The translations under genes were made by a program, and so were the position numbers. A DNA stretch of 17,417 nt from Acidimicrobiaceae bacterium (GTDB lineage: Bacteria; Actinomycetota; Acidimicrobiia; Acidimicrobiales; RAAP-2). Positions 7,349 through 14,607 of the stretch are shown piece after piece. The notes under the pieces are model-generated. The model worked only from the letters and a program-made list of their open reading frames with translations. It searched no databases and had not been told where the DNA came from. Positions within the stretch are counted from its first letter, which is position 1; every line of letters starts with the position of its first letter. The stretch spans positions 1 to 17,417 of the forward strand of contig JAUTXB010000128.1 in assembly GCA_030838245.1 (NCBI GenBank), written 5' to 3'.

Positions 7349-7526
7349 CTCTGTCGTGGGACCTGAGAGTCTCGTCGCCAGCTGATCGACTTACACCTTC
7401 GGTGCAGATTCCGCAATGCGGGCTGCTTTCCAGAGTTGCCTAGTCGAAGCGGTATCTTGGCCTGAGAGATTCTTGGGGAGAATTGCTCCTCCGGCGCCCA
7501 CTAGAAGTAGTGAGGACTCTTCCGCT
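7349..7526 (-). promoter_or_regulatory. Tandem glycine riboswitch
   Basis: Two consecutive glycine aptamers are legible on the minus strand. Aptamer 1: P1 AGCGG (7526-7522) with CCGCT (7452-7448), AAGAGTCC after the 5' P1 strand, the core GCGCCGGAGGAGCAA (7497-7483), and CTCTCAGG (7468-7461). Aptamer 2: P1 CTCTG (7435-7431) with CAGAG (7353-7349), the core GCACCGAAGGTGTAAG (7405-7390), and CTCTCAGG (7369-7362). A linker of about 12 bases joins them. Both cores fit the glycine-aptamer consensus (GAGAGU ... CCGAAGGxGCAA ... CUCUCAGG). In this class glycine usually turns expression on, most often of glycine cleavage genes. Here the first reading frame downstream is the gcvP relic and then sdaA. 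Confidence 0.93.
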
Positions 7527-7747
7527 CCGATTCAAACAGCATATTTGGTTGTCCTGCCAAACTACGTTGCAAGTTGGCGCTGCGTCAATGCTGAGGCTCT
7601 CCCAGCCCCGAGCAAGCGGGGACTGACATGGGCACCCACGGTGGAATAAGCGTGCGGGAAACCGATGGCTAGTTCTTCTTGGTCCCCCAGTCTGGATCTT
7701 GTGACAGGTTTCAGGCAGCTATTCCGAGACGCGCTCCCATGATGTAG
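7527..7747. other. Intergenic stretch upstream of the glycine riboswitch
   Basis: No gene is recognised here. It should hold the promoter for the riboswitch transcript; TATGCT at 7544-7539 on the minus strand is a possible -10, without a convincing -35. A short hairpin (CCCCG at 7606-7610 with CGGGG at 7617-7621) is visible but has no obvious role. Confidence 0.3.
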
Positions 7748-7837
7748 TCGCCAAGGACGAGCTCGGGGTGGCTGTCGGGTCGGTCCGACCCGACGACCGG
7801 CCATCGGGCGGCCGGGCGGGGGGCGAAACTATTTGAC

Positions 7838-8149
7838 ATGTCCGTACGAGGCAACCAGGTCAAGCTGACTGCCGTCGAACAGCTGACTGCTCTTGCAGCC
7901 GAGGTGGGGATGCCCTTGTCGCACCTGGCAACGGCCTTCGCCCGGTCACATCCGGCCGTCACCTCGGTGCTCATCGGACCTCGGCGGCCCGAACACCTCA
8001 ACGATTTGCTCGCCGCAGCTGACGTCAAGCTCGACGATGACATTCTCGACCGAATTGACCAGATTGTCCCGCCCGGCGTCAATCTCAACCAAGACGACAT
8101 CTACTACGACGTCCCTGCCCTGGCCGACAAGCGCCTTCGGGGACGCTGA
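7838..8149 (+). pseudogene. Aldo/keto reductase, C-terminal fragment
   Basis: About 103 codons match the C-terminal quarter of NADPH-dependent aldo/keto reductases: NQVKLTAVEQLTALAAEVGM, PLSHLATAFARSHPAVTS, VLIGPRRPEHL and LDDDILDRIDQIVPPG. The same frame is open upstream to a TAG at 7745-7747 but shows little AKR character before LFDM at about 7829. The N-terminal two thirds, with the Asp/Tyr/Lys/His catalytic set and most of the barrel, are missing, so the product cannot be an active AKR. ATG 7838 has no good Shine-Dalgarno. Most likely a deletion remnant rather than a small functional protein. Confidence 0.8.
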
Positions 8150-8190
8150 ACGCTCGACGTCCGCCTAGCGGCAGAGGACCAGATCAATTC

Positions 8191-8250
8191 GTGAACGCCT
8201 CAGGACTCACCCCGGTGGTGTTCGTCCACAGTTTGTGGCTGCTCGCCAGC
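8191..8250 (+). pseudogene. Alpha/beta hydrolase N-terminal fragment
   Basis: From GTG 8191 the frame reads NASGLTPVVFVHSLWLLASS, closely resembling the first strand and oxyanion-hole loop of a group of alpha/beta hydrolases (VVFVHGLWLLPSSW). After that the similarity stops, although the frame remains open to 8487 and overlaps the next gene. The catalytic Ser, Asp and His regions are absent. The assignment rests on about 20 residues. Confidence 0.4.
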
Positions 8251-8429
8251 AGCTCGAGGGTTATCGGGTCCCTGCGAGTTCGGCCGACGCGGGTCATCCA
8301 GGCGTCCGGATTGGGGAACGTTTTGCAGGACAAAGCTCTCCTCGGGCTGCGTCCGCCCTACATTCCCCCGCTTGGCGGGGACAAGACCGAGCTTGGGGCG
8401 CAATCGGTATCCCCGTCTAGAGTTCCAGT
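8251..8429. other. Spacer between hydrolase relic and YciI-like gene
   Basis: No protein similarity is seen in any frame. The sequence is probably the decayed remainder of the hydrolase fragment. Confidence 0.3.
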
Positions 8430-8741
8430 GTGGCTACCTTCATCTTTAGGCTCCAGGCGCCTCGCCCGAACTTCGCCCTCGACATGACCGAGGAGGAGCG
8501 GGAGATCATGACCCGTCACGCCGCTTACTGGCAGCCGTATATCGACTCCGGTCAGATGGTGATCTTCGGCCCTGTACTAGATGGGACTGGCTCCTGGGGT
8601 CTCGGCGTCGTGGAGGCCGACGATGAAGAGAAACTGCGCGAGTTCGCTGCGGGCGACCCCGTCGTGACGACCCAGACTGCCCGCATCGAGATGGGCAGGA
8701 TGCTCGCAGGGTTCGTGCGACAGACGCCGACCGTCGGATAG
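8430..8741 (+). CDS. YciI-like (YCII-related domain) protein
   Basis: Small alpha/beta protein of 103 residues, the usual size of stand-alone YciI-domain proteins (dimeric ferredoxin-like fold; some members are dehalogenases or enzyme partners, most have no known role). Seen directly: FIFRLQAPRPNF at the N-terminus, then RHAAYWQPYIDSG with the conserved His30 and Asp39, then VIFGPVLDG and later FAAGDPVVTTQTARIEM, matching the family pattern H...L..L...G.l...GP ... l...DPf. Start is GTG 8430, with only a weak AGAG upstream. It stands alone between gene fragments, so the context says little about function. Confidence 0.82.
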   Translation: MATFIFRLQAPRPNFALDMTEEEREIMTRHAAYWQPYIDSGQMVIFGPVLDGTGSWGLGVVEADDEEKLREFAAGDPVVTTQTARIEMGRMLAGFVRQTPTVG

Positions 8742-8835
8742 CAGAGCCTGGCAGCGGGTTCTCTACTCTTCACCGAAGGGCATCCCCTTACGGTTCGCCC
8801 TGCGGCGACGATCCAGTAGTGGGCGTGAAACTGGC

Positions 8836-9010
8836 GGAATCTCGTCCGGACCCGAGCAGCCGGTTGCTACTCCATGGACACTATTTGCAGCTCGGGTGCC
8901 ACCTCTAATCCCAAGGTGGCGAGATCGAGACTCGCACGGCCCACCGCGAAGTCACGCGCTCAAGCATCTGGGCCGCCGAGGCCTCCACGACGAAAGCGCA
9001 GGTCGTGACC
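8836..9010 (+). repeat. Dispersed repeat, copy 1
   Basis: This stretch of about 175 bp aligns with 11572-11749. Shared blocks include TATTTGCAG (copy 1 near 8881) and GCGAGATCGAGACTCGCACG (near 8919), followed by CACGCGCTCAA and GCGCAGGTCGTGACC. The copies differ by many substitutions and a few single-base indels, so the duplication is old. Both copies can be read as TPWTLFA/TPWTVFA followed by RSRLARPT, suggesting the repeat is part of a decayed gene. Confidence 0.75.
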
Positions 9011-9121
9011 GTGACCGAACTGAGGCAGTTCGAATGGCGAGGCCATTCGCTGACAATCGTTAGCGGCTCGAAAGACGTAGCTGCGGCGGTTCTCGAATGG
9101 CTCGGCAACAATGGGCTCTGA
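8838..9121 (+). pseudogene. Degenerate gene fragment of unknown family upstream of the SDR gene
   Basis: Reading the plus strand with frame changes gives GISSGPEQPVATPWTLFAAR, then RSRLARPT, then SSIWAAEASTTKAQVVTVTE, FEWRGHSLTIVSG and DVAAAVLEWLGNNGL, ending at TGA 9119-9121. Comparison with the second copy (11572-11749) shows the frame break in copy 1 is a one-base deletion after RLARPT, near 8945. I do not recognise the family. The last part is cleanly open and sits 28 bases before the SDR start, so this may once have been its operon partner. Confidence 0.4.
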
Positions 9122-9149
9122 ACTAACCGATCACTGAAGGGAGCACACT

Positions 9150-9935
9150 GTGGATCTCAGGCTGGCCGGGAAGAGGGCCGTAGTGACCGGCGCAAGTAGG
9201 GGAATCGGCCTAACTGTGGCACGTACGCTCGTAGCCGAAGGTGTCTACATCGTCGCAGGATCACGCGAAGCCTCCGAGGAACTGAAGCAACTAGTCGCTT
9301 CGGGACAAGCATCAGATGTTCAAGTCGACCTGGCATCTACTACCGGCCCGAGCCAGCTCATCCAGACCGCCCTGGATGGAGGACCTATCGACATCCTTAT
9401 CAATAACGCCGGCGCCGTAACACCTCGCATCGACGGATCGGGATCCGTGACCGACGATCAATGGGCCAACTCACTAAACCTCACACTCATGGCTGCCGTT
9501 CGGACCGCCCGCGCAGCGCTGCCCTACATGATCGAGGCCGGGCGGGGTTCGATAGTGAACACCGCCTCAGTAAACGCGTCGCTGCCCGACCCGCTCGTCA
9601 TCGACTACAGCGCAGCCAAGGCCGCACTCGTGAATTTCTCCAAAGCACTCTCAAAAGAAGTCGGGCCAAACGGGATACGAGTCAACACCGTAAGTCCCGG
9701 TCCTGTAGCCACCGACCTATGGCTCGGGAACCAAGGCGTCGCGTCAACGTTGTCAAACACCCTGGGTGGAAACCCCACCGACTACGAACAAAACGCAGTA
9801 CGCGACACCGCCACCCGCAGGTTCACCACGCCACAAGAAGTAGCCGACCTAATCGTCTTTCTAGCAAGCGATCGAAGCGCCAACGTGACCGGTGCCGATT
9901 ACATAATCGACGGCGGCCTCACCCAAAGTCTCTAA
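9150..9935 (+). CDS. SDR-family NAD(P)-dependent oxidoreductase
   Basis: Classical short-chain dehydrogenase/reductase of 261 residues acting on an unknown carbonyl or hydroxyl substrate. Seen directly: cofactor motif TGASRGIG (13-20), an aspartate after the third beta strand (VQVDLAS, Asp60), NNAG (85-88), the catalytic set Asn110, Ser140 (NTASVNAS), Tyr153 and Lys157 (YSAAK), SPGPVATDLW after strand 6, and C-terminal GADYIIDGGL. Start is GTG 9150 with AAGGGAG six bases upstream. The catalytic tetrad is complete, so activity is likely. It follows a decayed ORF and runs convergently towards the N-acetyltransferase gene. Codon use has somewhat more A-ending codons than its neighbours, which may hint at a different origin. 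Specific substrate not inferable. Confidence 0.93.
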   Translation: MDLRLAGKRAVVTGASRGIGLTVARTLVAEGVYIVAGSREASEELKQLVASGQASDVQVDLASTTGPSQLIQTALDGGPIDILINNAGAVTPRIDGSGSVTDDQWANSLNLTLMAAVRTARAALPYMIEAGRGSIVNTASVNASLPDPLVIDYSAAKAALVNFSKALSKEVGPNGIRVNTVSPGPVATDLWLGNQGVASTLSNTLGGNPTDYEQNAVRDTATRRFTTPQEVADLIVFLASDRSANVTGADYIIDGGLTQSL

Positions 9936-10000
9936 CCTCACCGGACCTGCCAACTGGTGCATCGTTGTCCGTAACCGGAAACGTGCACGTCCCTGACCCC

Positions 10001-10019
10001 GGCGGCGTGCAGCGCCGCC
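10001..10019. terminator. Possible bidirectional terminator hairpin
   Basis: A perfect 7-bp stem, GGCGGCG (10001-10007) with CGCCGCC (10013-10019) around a 5-base loop, lies between two convergent stop codons (9935 and 10080). Short flanking CCC/GGG could extend it. There is no T-run on either side, so intrinsic termination is uncertain. Confidence 0.4.
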
Positions 10020-10079
10020 CAGGGAACGAGATCGGCGTGGGGTGCGACGACCCTGACTCGTGTCCTCCACCCCCACCCG

Positions 10080-10964
10080 TCATGGTCGGCCAGCCGCTTC
10101 CCACGCACGGTGCACGGCGAGGACCCCCTCCCATAGACGATCCAACGTCTCGGGTTCGCTGCTATCGAAGCGAAGGTCGAACACATCACCAAGCACGGCG
10201 AACCAGTCGGTTCTATCGGTAAGCGGTTCGGACGTGGCGGCGCCGTCTCCTATGCGGGACAGGACGAGCCCGCGGATGACATCGATGCCGGTGGCATCCC
10301 GATGTTCCGCCAAGGCGACGCGCGCAAAAGGCGACTCCGGGGACCTCGATAGCCATTCGTGCTTGGTCCTGAACTCGGTCATCTCGGCTTCGGCGGTCGT
10401 CCAGATCATCCCGACGAACCCACCAGAAGGATCGTGTTCGAGGCGCCAGTCTCCGTCGCCGTCTACGAGCCTGTTGAGAACGAGGCGGAACGGAGCCTGC
10501 TCGTAGTCACCGGCAAGGAGCGGCAACGCCTCGTGCAGCGCGTCGCCGAGCCCGACGTCGACGTACCAGATTCCCGACGGATTCTCTTCTGACGGCAAAT
10601 CGCTCACCGTGAGAACGACATGATTGCCAAATGATTCCGGGTCGGCCTCGGGGGTGACCTGGACCCCGCCGACGTGGCAGGCAACCGTGTAGCCGAGCGA
10701 TCGCAAGAATTCGGCGAACCCGCCGTTCAGGTGGTAGCAGTATCCGCCGCGACCGTGCAGGGCGATTCGCTCCACCGACTCGACGGGATCGATCCCCCAC
10801 GTCTCGCCGGCGTGCAGCCACATCGTCTCATACGGAATCCGTTCCGCCTGGCGACGATGGAGTCGCTGGAGCGCCTCGATAGACGGCGGCTCGGCGTCCA
10901 GCCCAAGTCGGCGAAGATACGCCGTTCGCAGTTCAGAACTGATGCGGACCCGTGAGCCACCCAC
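10080..10964 (-). CDS. Arylamine N-acetyltransferase
   Basis: Cytoplasmic acetyl-CoA-dependent N-acetyltransferase that acetylates arylamines or hydrazines; some actinobacterial members close amide bonds in natural-product pathways. Seen directly (from GTG 10964, 294 residues): AYLRRLGL, ALQRLHRRQAERIPYE, the catalytic cysteine in GRGGYCYHLNGGF (Cys76), the histidine in NHVVLTV (His115) and the aspartate in YVDVGLGD (Asp136), a complete Cys-His-Asp triad with normal spacing. The frame remains open to 11039, but the extra 25 residues do not look like a NAT N-terminus. GTG 10964 has no clear Shine-Dalgarno, so the start is approximate. The usual RGGYCFEQN reads RGGYCYHLN here. It stands alone, convergent with the SDR gene. 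Confidence 0.92.
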   Translation of the reverse strand: MGGSRVRISSELRTAYLRRLGLDAEPPSIEALQRLHRRQAERIPYETMWLHAGETWGIDPVESVERIALHGRGGYCYHLNGGFAEFLRSLGYTVACHVGGVQVTPEADPESFGNHVVLTVSDLPSEENPSGIWYVDVGLGDALHEALPLLAGDYEQAPFRLVLNRLVDGDGDWRLEHDPSGGFVGMIWTTAEAEMTEFRTKHEWLSRSPESPFARVALAEHRDATGIDVIRGLVLSRIGDGAATSEPLTDRTDWFAVLGDVFDLRFDSSEPETLDRLWEGVLAVHRAWEAAGRP

Positions 10965-11471
10965 GTCCGAAAGTCTCGCGCTCGGACAATAGGGACGCGG
11001 GTCGGATCCCGAACAACCCCAAATACCGGCGCCTCCCAATCGCTCACCGCCGAGAGGCGCGGCGCACTCTGGCCTGAATTGGCACCACGGCGTCTCCTAG
11101 CTCGACTGCCGAGCGCGCATGCGTCTGACCGACCACTCGCCCAACGGGACCCATCCGTCACACAGAGATGCCGGCGGTGCTGGCGGTCGGGGTCTCGAGG
11201 CCTCGTAGACGTCGGCCTCTGACGCGCGTCGCCCGGCCGTACAGATCGGTGGGTCGGGCATGTCGCCGTCAGCGTCCGGGCATCGGGTTCGACTTGTCCG
11301 ACGCCCTGGCTGGTGGTGTGCGCTGGAAAGTGCCGATCTGCGTTACCCATTTAGGTCGGAGAGTCGCTATTCGGCTCCGGACTTCTGCGTGCAGGTTCGG
11401 CGCTGCTGAGGACGCCACGATCACGGACCAGGGCCGACGAGGTCGGGGGGAACCGGCGTTCTGGATGCAAC
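10965..11471. other. Region without a recognisable gene, upstream of the acetyltransferase
   Basis: Long frames exist on both strands here, but none shows protein similarity I can name, and they are arginine-rich as expected of shadow frames in GC-rich DNA. I see no tRNA, transposase motif or repeat. Confidence 0.3.
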
Positions 11472-11472
11472 A

Positions 11473-11832
11473 TTGGCCAGGGCACGATTCATCAGCTCTG
11501 ACTCCGATGGCGTCTTCGTTACTCCGTCTCTATACAAATCAGCGGACGACGGCGCATCCGGCGGACCCACTGGAATCTCCACCGGACCTGATCAGCACGT
11601 CTCTACTCCCTGGACAGTATTTGCAGGTCAGGTTCCACTTCTAAATCCCAAGGAGGCGAGATCGAGACTCGCACGGCCCACCACAAAAGCCACGCGCTCA
11701 AACATCAAGGACGTGGAAGGCCTCAACGGCGGAGGCGCAGGTCGTGACCACTATGGATCGAACCGACGCAGCGGGGCTGCGCCGACCGCAGACGGCACTC
11801 ACGACGGAACGAGCACTGTCAGGACCGGATGA
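11473..11832 (+). pseudogene. Fragment of the same unknown gene as at 8838-9121 (second copy)
   Basis: A frame of 119 codons from TTG 11473 contains TGISTGPDQHVSTPWTVFAG, then LNPKEARSRLARPTTKATRS. It parallels GISSGPEQPVATPWTLFAAR and RSRLARPT in the first copy, so this frame was probably coding. Beyond the shared GCGCAGGTCGTGACC block the two copies diverge, and here the frame runs into the 3' end of the convergent hydrolase gene. I do not recognise the family. A start with a Shine-Dalgarno is not evident. Confidence 0.35.
11572..11749 (+). repeat. Dispersed repeat, copy 2
   Basis: Direct-orientation partner of 8836-9010, about 178 bp long and 2.7 kb away. The most conserved block, GCGAGATCGAGACTCGCACG, lies near 11656. 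No terminal inverted repeats or target-site duplications were noticed. Confidence 0.75.
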
Positions 11833-12643
11833 AATCCAGCAGGTCGGCGTTGATCGTCTGGGCTTGTGTGGTCGGCATGCCGTGTGGGAATCCGGGGTAG
11901 GTCTTCAGCGTCCCGTTCTGCACGAGCTTCGCCGACAGCGGGCCGGAGTCGGCGTAGGGAACGACCTGGTCGTCATCTCCGTGCATCACCAGCACGGGCA
12001 CGGCTATTTTCTTGAGGTCCTCGGTGAAATCGGTCTGGGAGAAGGCGACAATGCCGTCGTAGTGTGCCTTCGCTCCCCCCATCATCCCCTGCCGCCACCA
12101 GTTCTCGATGATCGCTTCCGAGGGTTCGACGCCGGGCCGGTTGAAGCCGTAGAAGGGTCCCGAAGCAAAGGCCCGGTAGAACTCGGATCGGCCGGCAGCC
12201 ACCTGAGCCTGCAGATCGTCAAACACGCTCTTCGGCAGGCCGCCGGGGTTAGCGTCGGTTTGCACCATGAGCGGCGGTACCGAACTGATGAGTACCGCTT
12301 TTGCGACGCGGCTTTCGCCGTGCCGGGCGACGTAGTGGGCGACCTCGCCGCCACCGGTCGAGTGGCCGACATGTACGGCATCGTGGATATCGAGGTGTGA
12401 GGTCAGTGCGGCCAGGTCATCGGCGTAGTGGTCCATGTCATGACCGTCGCCGATCTGTGAGGAGCGGCCGTGCCCACGCCGGTCGTGGGCAATGACCCGG
12501 TAGCCATGGTGTAGGAAGAACAGCATCTGCGTGTCCCAGTCGTCAGCCGAAAGCGGCCAGCCGTGACTGAACACGATCGCCTGCCCCGACCCCCAGTCCT
12601 TATAGAAGATCTCCGTACCATCGGTAGTAGTAATCGTGTCCAT
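11819..12643 (-). CDS. Alpha/beta hydrolase, cofactor-free haloperoxidase/aryl-esterase type
   Basis: Serine hydrolase of 274 residues closely resembling bacterial non-heme chloroperoxidases and aryl esterases, which hydrolyse esters and can carry out perhydrolysis. Seen directly: [18 protein letters not shown] at the N-terminus, [13 protein letters not shown] (oxyanion hole), [15 protein letters not shown], the nucleophile in GHSTGGGE (Ser95), the aspartate in [10 protein letters not shown] (Asp223) and the histidine in FPHGMPTT (His254); the triad is complete. I chose ATG 12643, nine bases after GGAGG and aligned with the usual family start; TTG 12649 would add two residues but is only three bases from GGAGG. 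Its 3' end overlaps the plus-strand fragment at 11473-11832. Confidence 0.94.
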   Translation of the reverse strand: MDTITTTDGTEIFYKDWGSGQAIVFSHGWPLSADDWDTQMLFFLHHGYRVIAHDRRGHGRSSQIGDGHDMDHYADDLAALTSHLDIHDAVHVGHSTGGGEVAHYVARHGESRVAKAVLISSVPPLMVQTDANPGGLPKSVFDDLQAQVAAGRSEFYRAFASGPFYGFNRPGVEPSEAIIENWWRQGMMGGAKAHYDGIVAFSQTDFTEDLKKIAVPVLVMHGDDDQVVPYADSGPLSAKLVQNGTLKTYPGFPHGMPTTQAQTINADLLDFIRS

Positions 12644-12787
12644 TTTCAAGGTCCTCCTGTCTGGAACTAATGCCCTTCTGTAAGACAGCCGTCGGCGACA
12701 GCTGTCCCCACCTATCTCCGGCCGAGCGCACGGCCCATCGGGTTGGGCACCAAGAGGGCGCCACGGTAGCTGTCGCTCCGGTGACCG

Positions 12788-13027
12788 CTAGTAGAGCGCT
12801 CTGACTGCGTCGAACGCAGCGGCGAGCAGATCGACCGGCTGAACCGCCCCACACCGGCTGCCGGCGATCGGCACGACGAGGCGAACATGGGCATCATCGA
12901 CCTCTGCCTGCTCAGCCCCACCAAACGCAGTCGTGGGCCATATCCCCGGGTCCGCGGGGAGGCGATCCTGCCCTCGGACTAACCGAGGACGGGGGGCGTC
13001 GACCAACATCGATGTCATGGGTCGCAC
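12788..13027 (-). CDS. Possible small hypothetical protein following the methyltransferase
   Basis: An open frame of 79 codons starts three bases after the methyltransferase stop on the same strand, with ATG at 13027 or 13018. Its third codon positions are G/C-rich, as in real genes here, and the C-terminal part (PVDLLAAAFDAVRAL) looks helical. There is no Shine-Dalgarno and no family I recognise. Another minus-strand frame is open over much of the same stretch, so it may be chance. Positions 12644-12787 hold nothing recognisable beyond the hydrolase Shine-Dalgarno. Confidence 0.22.
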   Translation of the reverse strand: MRPMTSMLVDAPRPRLVRGQDRLPADPGIWPTTAFGGAEQAEVDDAHVRLVVPIAGSRCGAVQPVDLLAAAFDAVRALY

Positions 13028-13030
13028 GTC

Positions 13031-14086
13031 CTATGGACGCGCTTCGAGAATGAGGTTGAAAGGAGTCTCAGTCGCCCGGCGAAACTGGGTGAGCCCGGCT
13101 TCGGCCGCCACCTCTCGTAGACGTGCTTCACCCGCCTGGGCACCCAATCCACGTCCGACCTCTTGGGAGAGCGAGGCCGGCGTGCAGACCAAGGTCGACA
13201 CGGAATAGAAGACCCGGCCGAACGGGTTCATGTTGTCGCCAACGTCGTCATTGGCGAAGGGTTCGACCAACATGACGGTGCCATCCGGGGCGAGCGCCTG
13301 GCGGGCATGGGCAAGGGCGCCAACGGGGTCCCCCATGTCATGGAGACAGTCAAAGAAGGCGATCAAATCAAAGCCGCGGCCGGAATAGTCCTTGGCTGTG
13401 GCTTGCTCGAAGGTCGCCGTGTCCGACACTCCGGCCGCTAGTGCCCGCTGACGGGCGGCATCCACAGAAGCCTGGTGGTAGTCGTAACCGACGACTGACG
13501 AATTTGGGAACGCCTTCGCCAGGATCACAGTCGACGCTCCGTGACCGCACCCAATGTCTGCGACCTTTGCCCCCGAAGAAAGCTTCGCCTCTACCCCGTC
13601 GAGGGCGGGTATCCATGAGCTGACCAGATTGGCCGAATAGCCAGGTCGGAAGAACCGCTCGGTTCCTTCAAAGAGCCCAGGATCGTGTTCGTGCCAACCG
13701 ACGCCCCCGCCCGAGCGGAAGGCCTCGATGATCTTTGGCTCTGCTCGCATGGCCGCTGTCATGGCCTGGAACCCGCCGAGCACGCACGCGGGGCTGTCAT
13801 CGTTGGCCAGGGCCTCTGCCTGCTCATCGGGTAGCCGGTAACGCCCGTCGCCTTCGTAGGTGATGTAGCCCGATGCGGCCTGAGCGGCCAGCCATTCAGC
13901 CACATACCGCTCGGTCGTCTTCGTTTCGGCCGCTAGCTCCGCGGGAGTCAGTGGCCCCGCTCCCGCCATGGCCTTGTAAAGTCCGAGCTGGTCGCCCACG
14001 TTGACCAGGGTGGCCGTGAGCGCCGCCCCGAGGTCCCCGACCACCTGGCCCACGAACTCCATCAACCTCTCTTCGCTTACAGGCAT
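13031..14086 (-). CDS. Class I SAM-dependent methyltransferase with N-terminal winged-helix-like region
   Basis: Protein of 351 residues. The N-terminal part (about 20-90; ATLVNVGDQLGLYKAM, then LTPAELAAETKTTERYVAEW, then YRLPDE) resembles the dimerisation/winged-helix region found in some methyltransferases. The C-terminal part is a Rossmann methyltransferase: motif I VADIGCGHGAS (175-185), acidic residue Asp202 after the second strand (VVGYDYHQAS), FDLIAFFDCLHDMGDP (motif IV region) and LAPDGTVMLVEPFAND. The substrate is unknown; similar actinobacterial proteins are annotated only as methyltransferases, sometimes as regulators. ATG 14086 has AAAGGA seven bases upstream; an in-frame start at 14137 would add 17 basic residues. 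A perfect inverted repeat lies about 90 bases upstream and could be its operator. Confidence 0.9.
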   Translation of the reverse strand: MPVSEERLMEFVGQVVGDLGAALTATLVNVGDQLGLYKAMAGAGPLTPAELAAETKTTERYVAEWLAAQAASGYITYEGDGRYRLPDEQAEALANDDSPACVLGGFQAMTAAMRAEPKIIEAFRSGGGVGWHEHDPGLFEGTERFFRPGYSANLVSSWIPALDGVEAKLSSGAKVADIGCGHGASTVILAKAFPNSSVVGYDYHQASVDAARQRALAAGVSDTATFEQATAKDYSGRGFDLIAFFDCLHDMGDPVGALAHARQALAPDGTVMLVEPFANDDVGDNMNPFGRVFYSVSTLVCTPASLSQEVGRGLGAQAGEARLREVAAEAGLTQFRRATETPFNLILEARP

Positions 14087-14172
14087 GGAACGTCCTTTCA
14101 TCTTCTTCCTGCTACTACGAAATAGCGTCGACGCCATTAATGCAATACGCTGATTCGCGTAGAAGGGCGAGT

Positions 14173-14190
14173 GAGACTCCGAGGAGTCTC
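14173..14190. promoter_or_regulatory. Perfect 18-bp dyad upstream of the methyltransferase
   Basis: GAGACTCC, a 2-base spacer, then GGAGTCTC: eight perfect base pairs of symmetry, 87 bases upstream of the methyltransferase start. It is compatible with a dimeric repressor site or a tight hairpin. On the plus strand it also provides a GGAG just before a 22-codon frame (ATG 14191 to TAA 14257-14259) that I do not consider established. Confidence 0.45.
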
Positions 14191-14607
14191 CATGGTCGAA
14201 CTAGCTGAGGGCGATATGCGAACACTTCAGAAATTCGATCCCGCGGCGGAACGTCTCTAAGCGGCTGAGGCACGGTTCGCCATTGCATCGGACGAACATC
14301 CCGTCATCGGTTCGGATGCCGTCCCTCTCTCTAGTGAGCCCTCGTACCATTCAACCGAGTGTCTTGCACTATGTGTGCCGATAGGGACGTTGGGGTACCG
14401 TGCCACTCCTACATCGTCTCAGCACGCGAGCTCAAGCATCCGCCTCTCAAGTGTCCACATACTGCGTTCTCCCAAATGGATGTGCGGGCCGTGGCTGCAA
14501 TCACTAGTCCCGCAGACGATCGTCGCAGTAGCCGCGCTCGCCTCTGGGTAAGTACTCGTCACACTTCTATAGGGCGTCATGACGATGGGCTGTGTAATGT
14601 CACGGTC
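14191..14607. other. Region without an assigned gene
   Basis: Apart from the 22-codon frame beginning at 14191, I see no supported gene. The frame of the downstream small lipoprotein is open here from 14359, but the translation lacks protein-like character. Confidence 0.3.

Noticed and set aside
9938..10065. Minus-strand frame reading HADLVPWAALHAAGVRDVHV, SG, vaguely like a PgeF/laccase-domain C-terminus
   Set aside because: Similarity is short, it overlaps the candidate terminator, and continuing upstream it becomes a shadow frame of the N-acetyltransferase gene.
10727..11350. 207-codon minus-strand frame upstream of and overlapping the N-acetyltransferase
   Set aside because: Arginine/proline-rich low-information translation, and it overlaps the catalytic region of the acetyltransferase in another frame.
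11744..12400. 218-codon plus-strand frame
   Set aside because: Antisense to the alpha/beta hydrolase with its complete catalytic triad; a GC-rich shadow frame.
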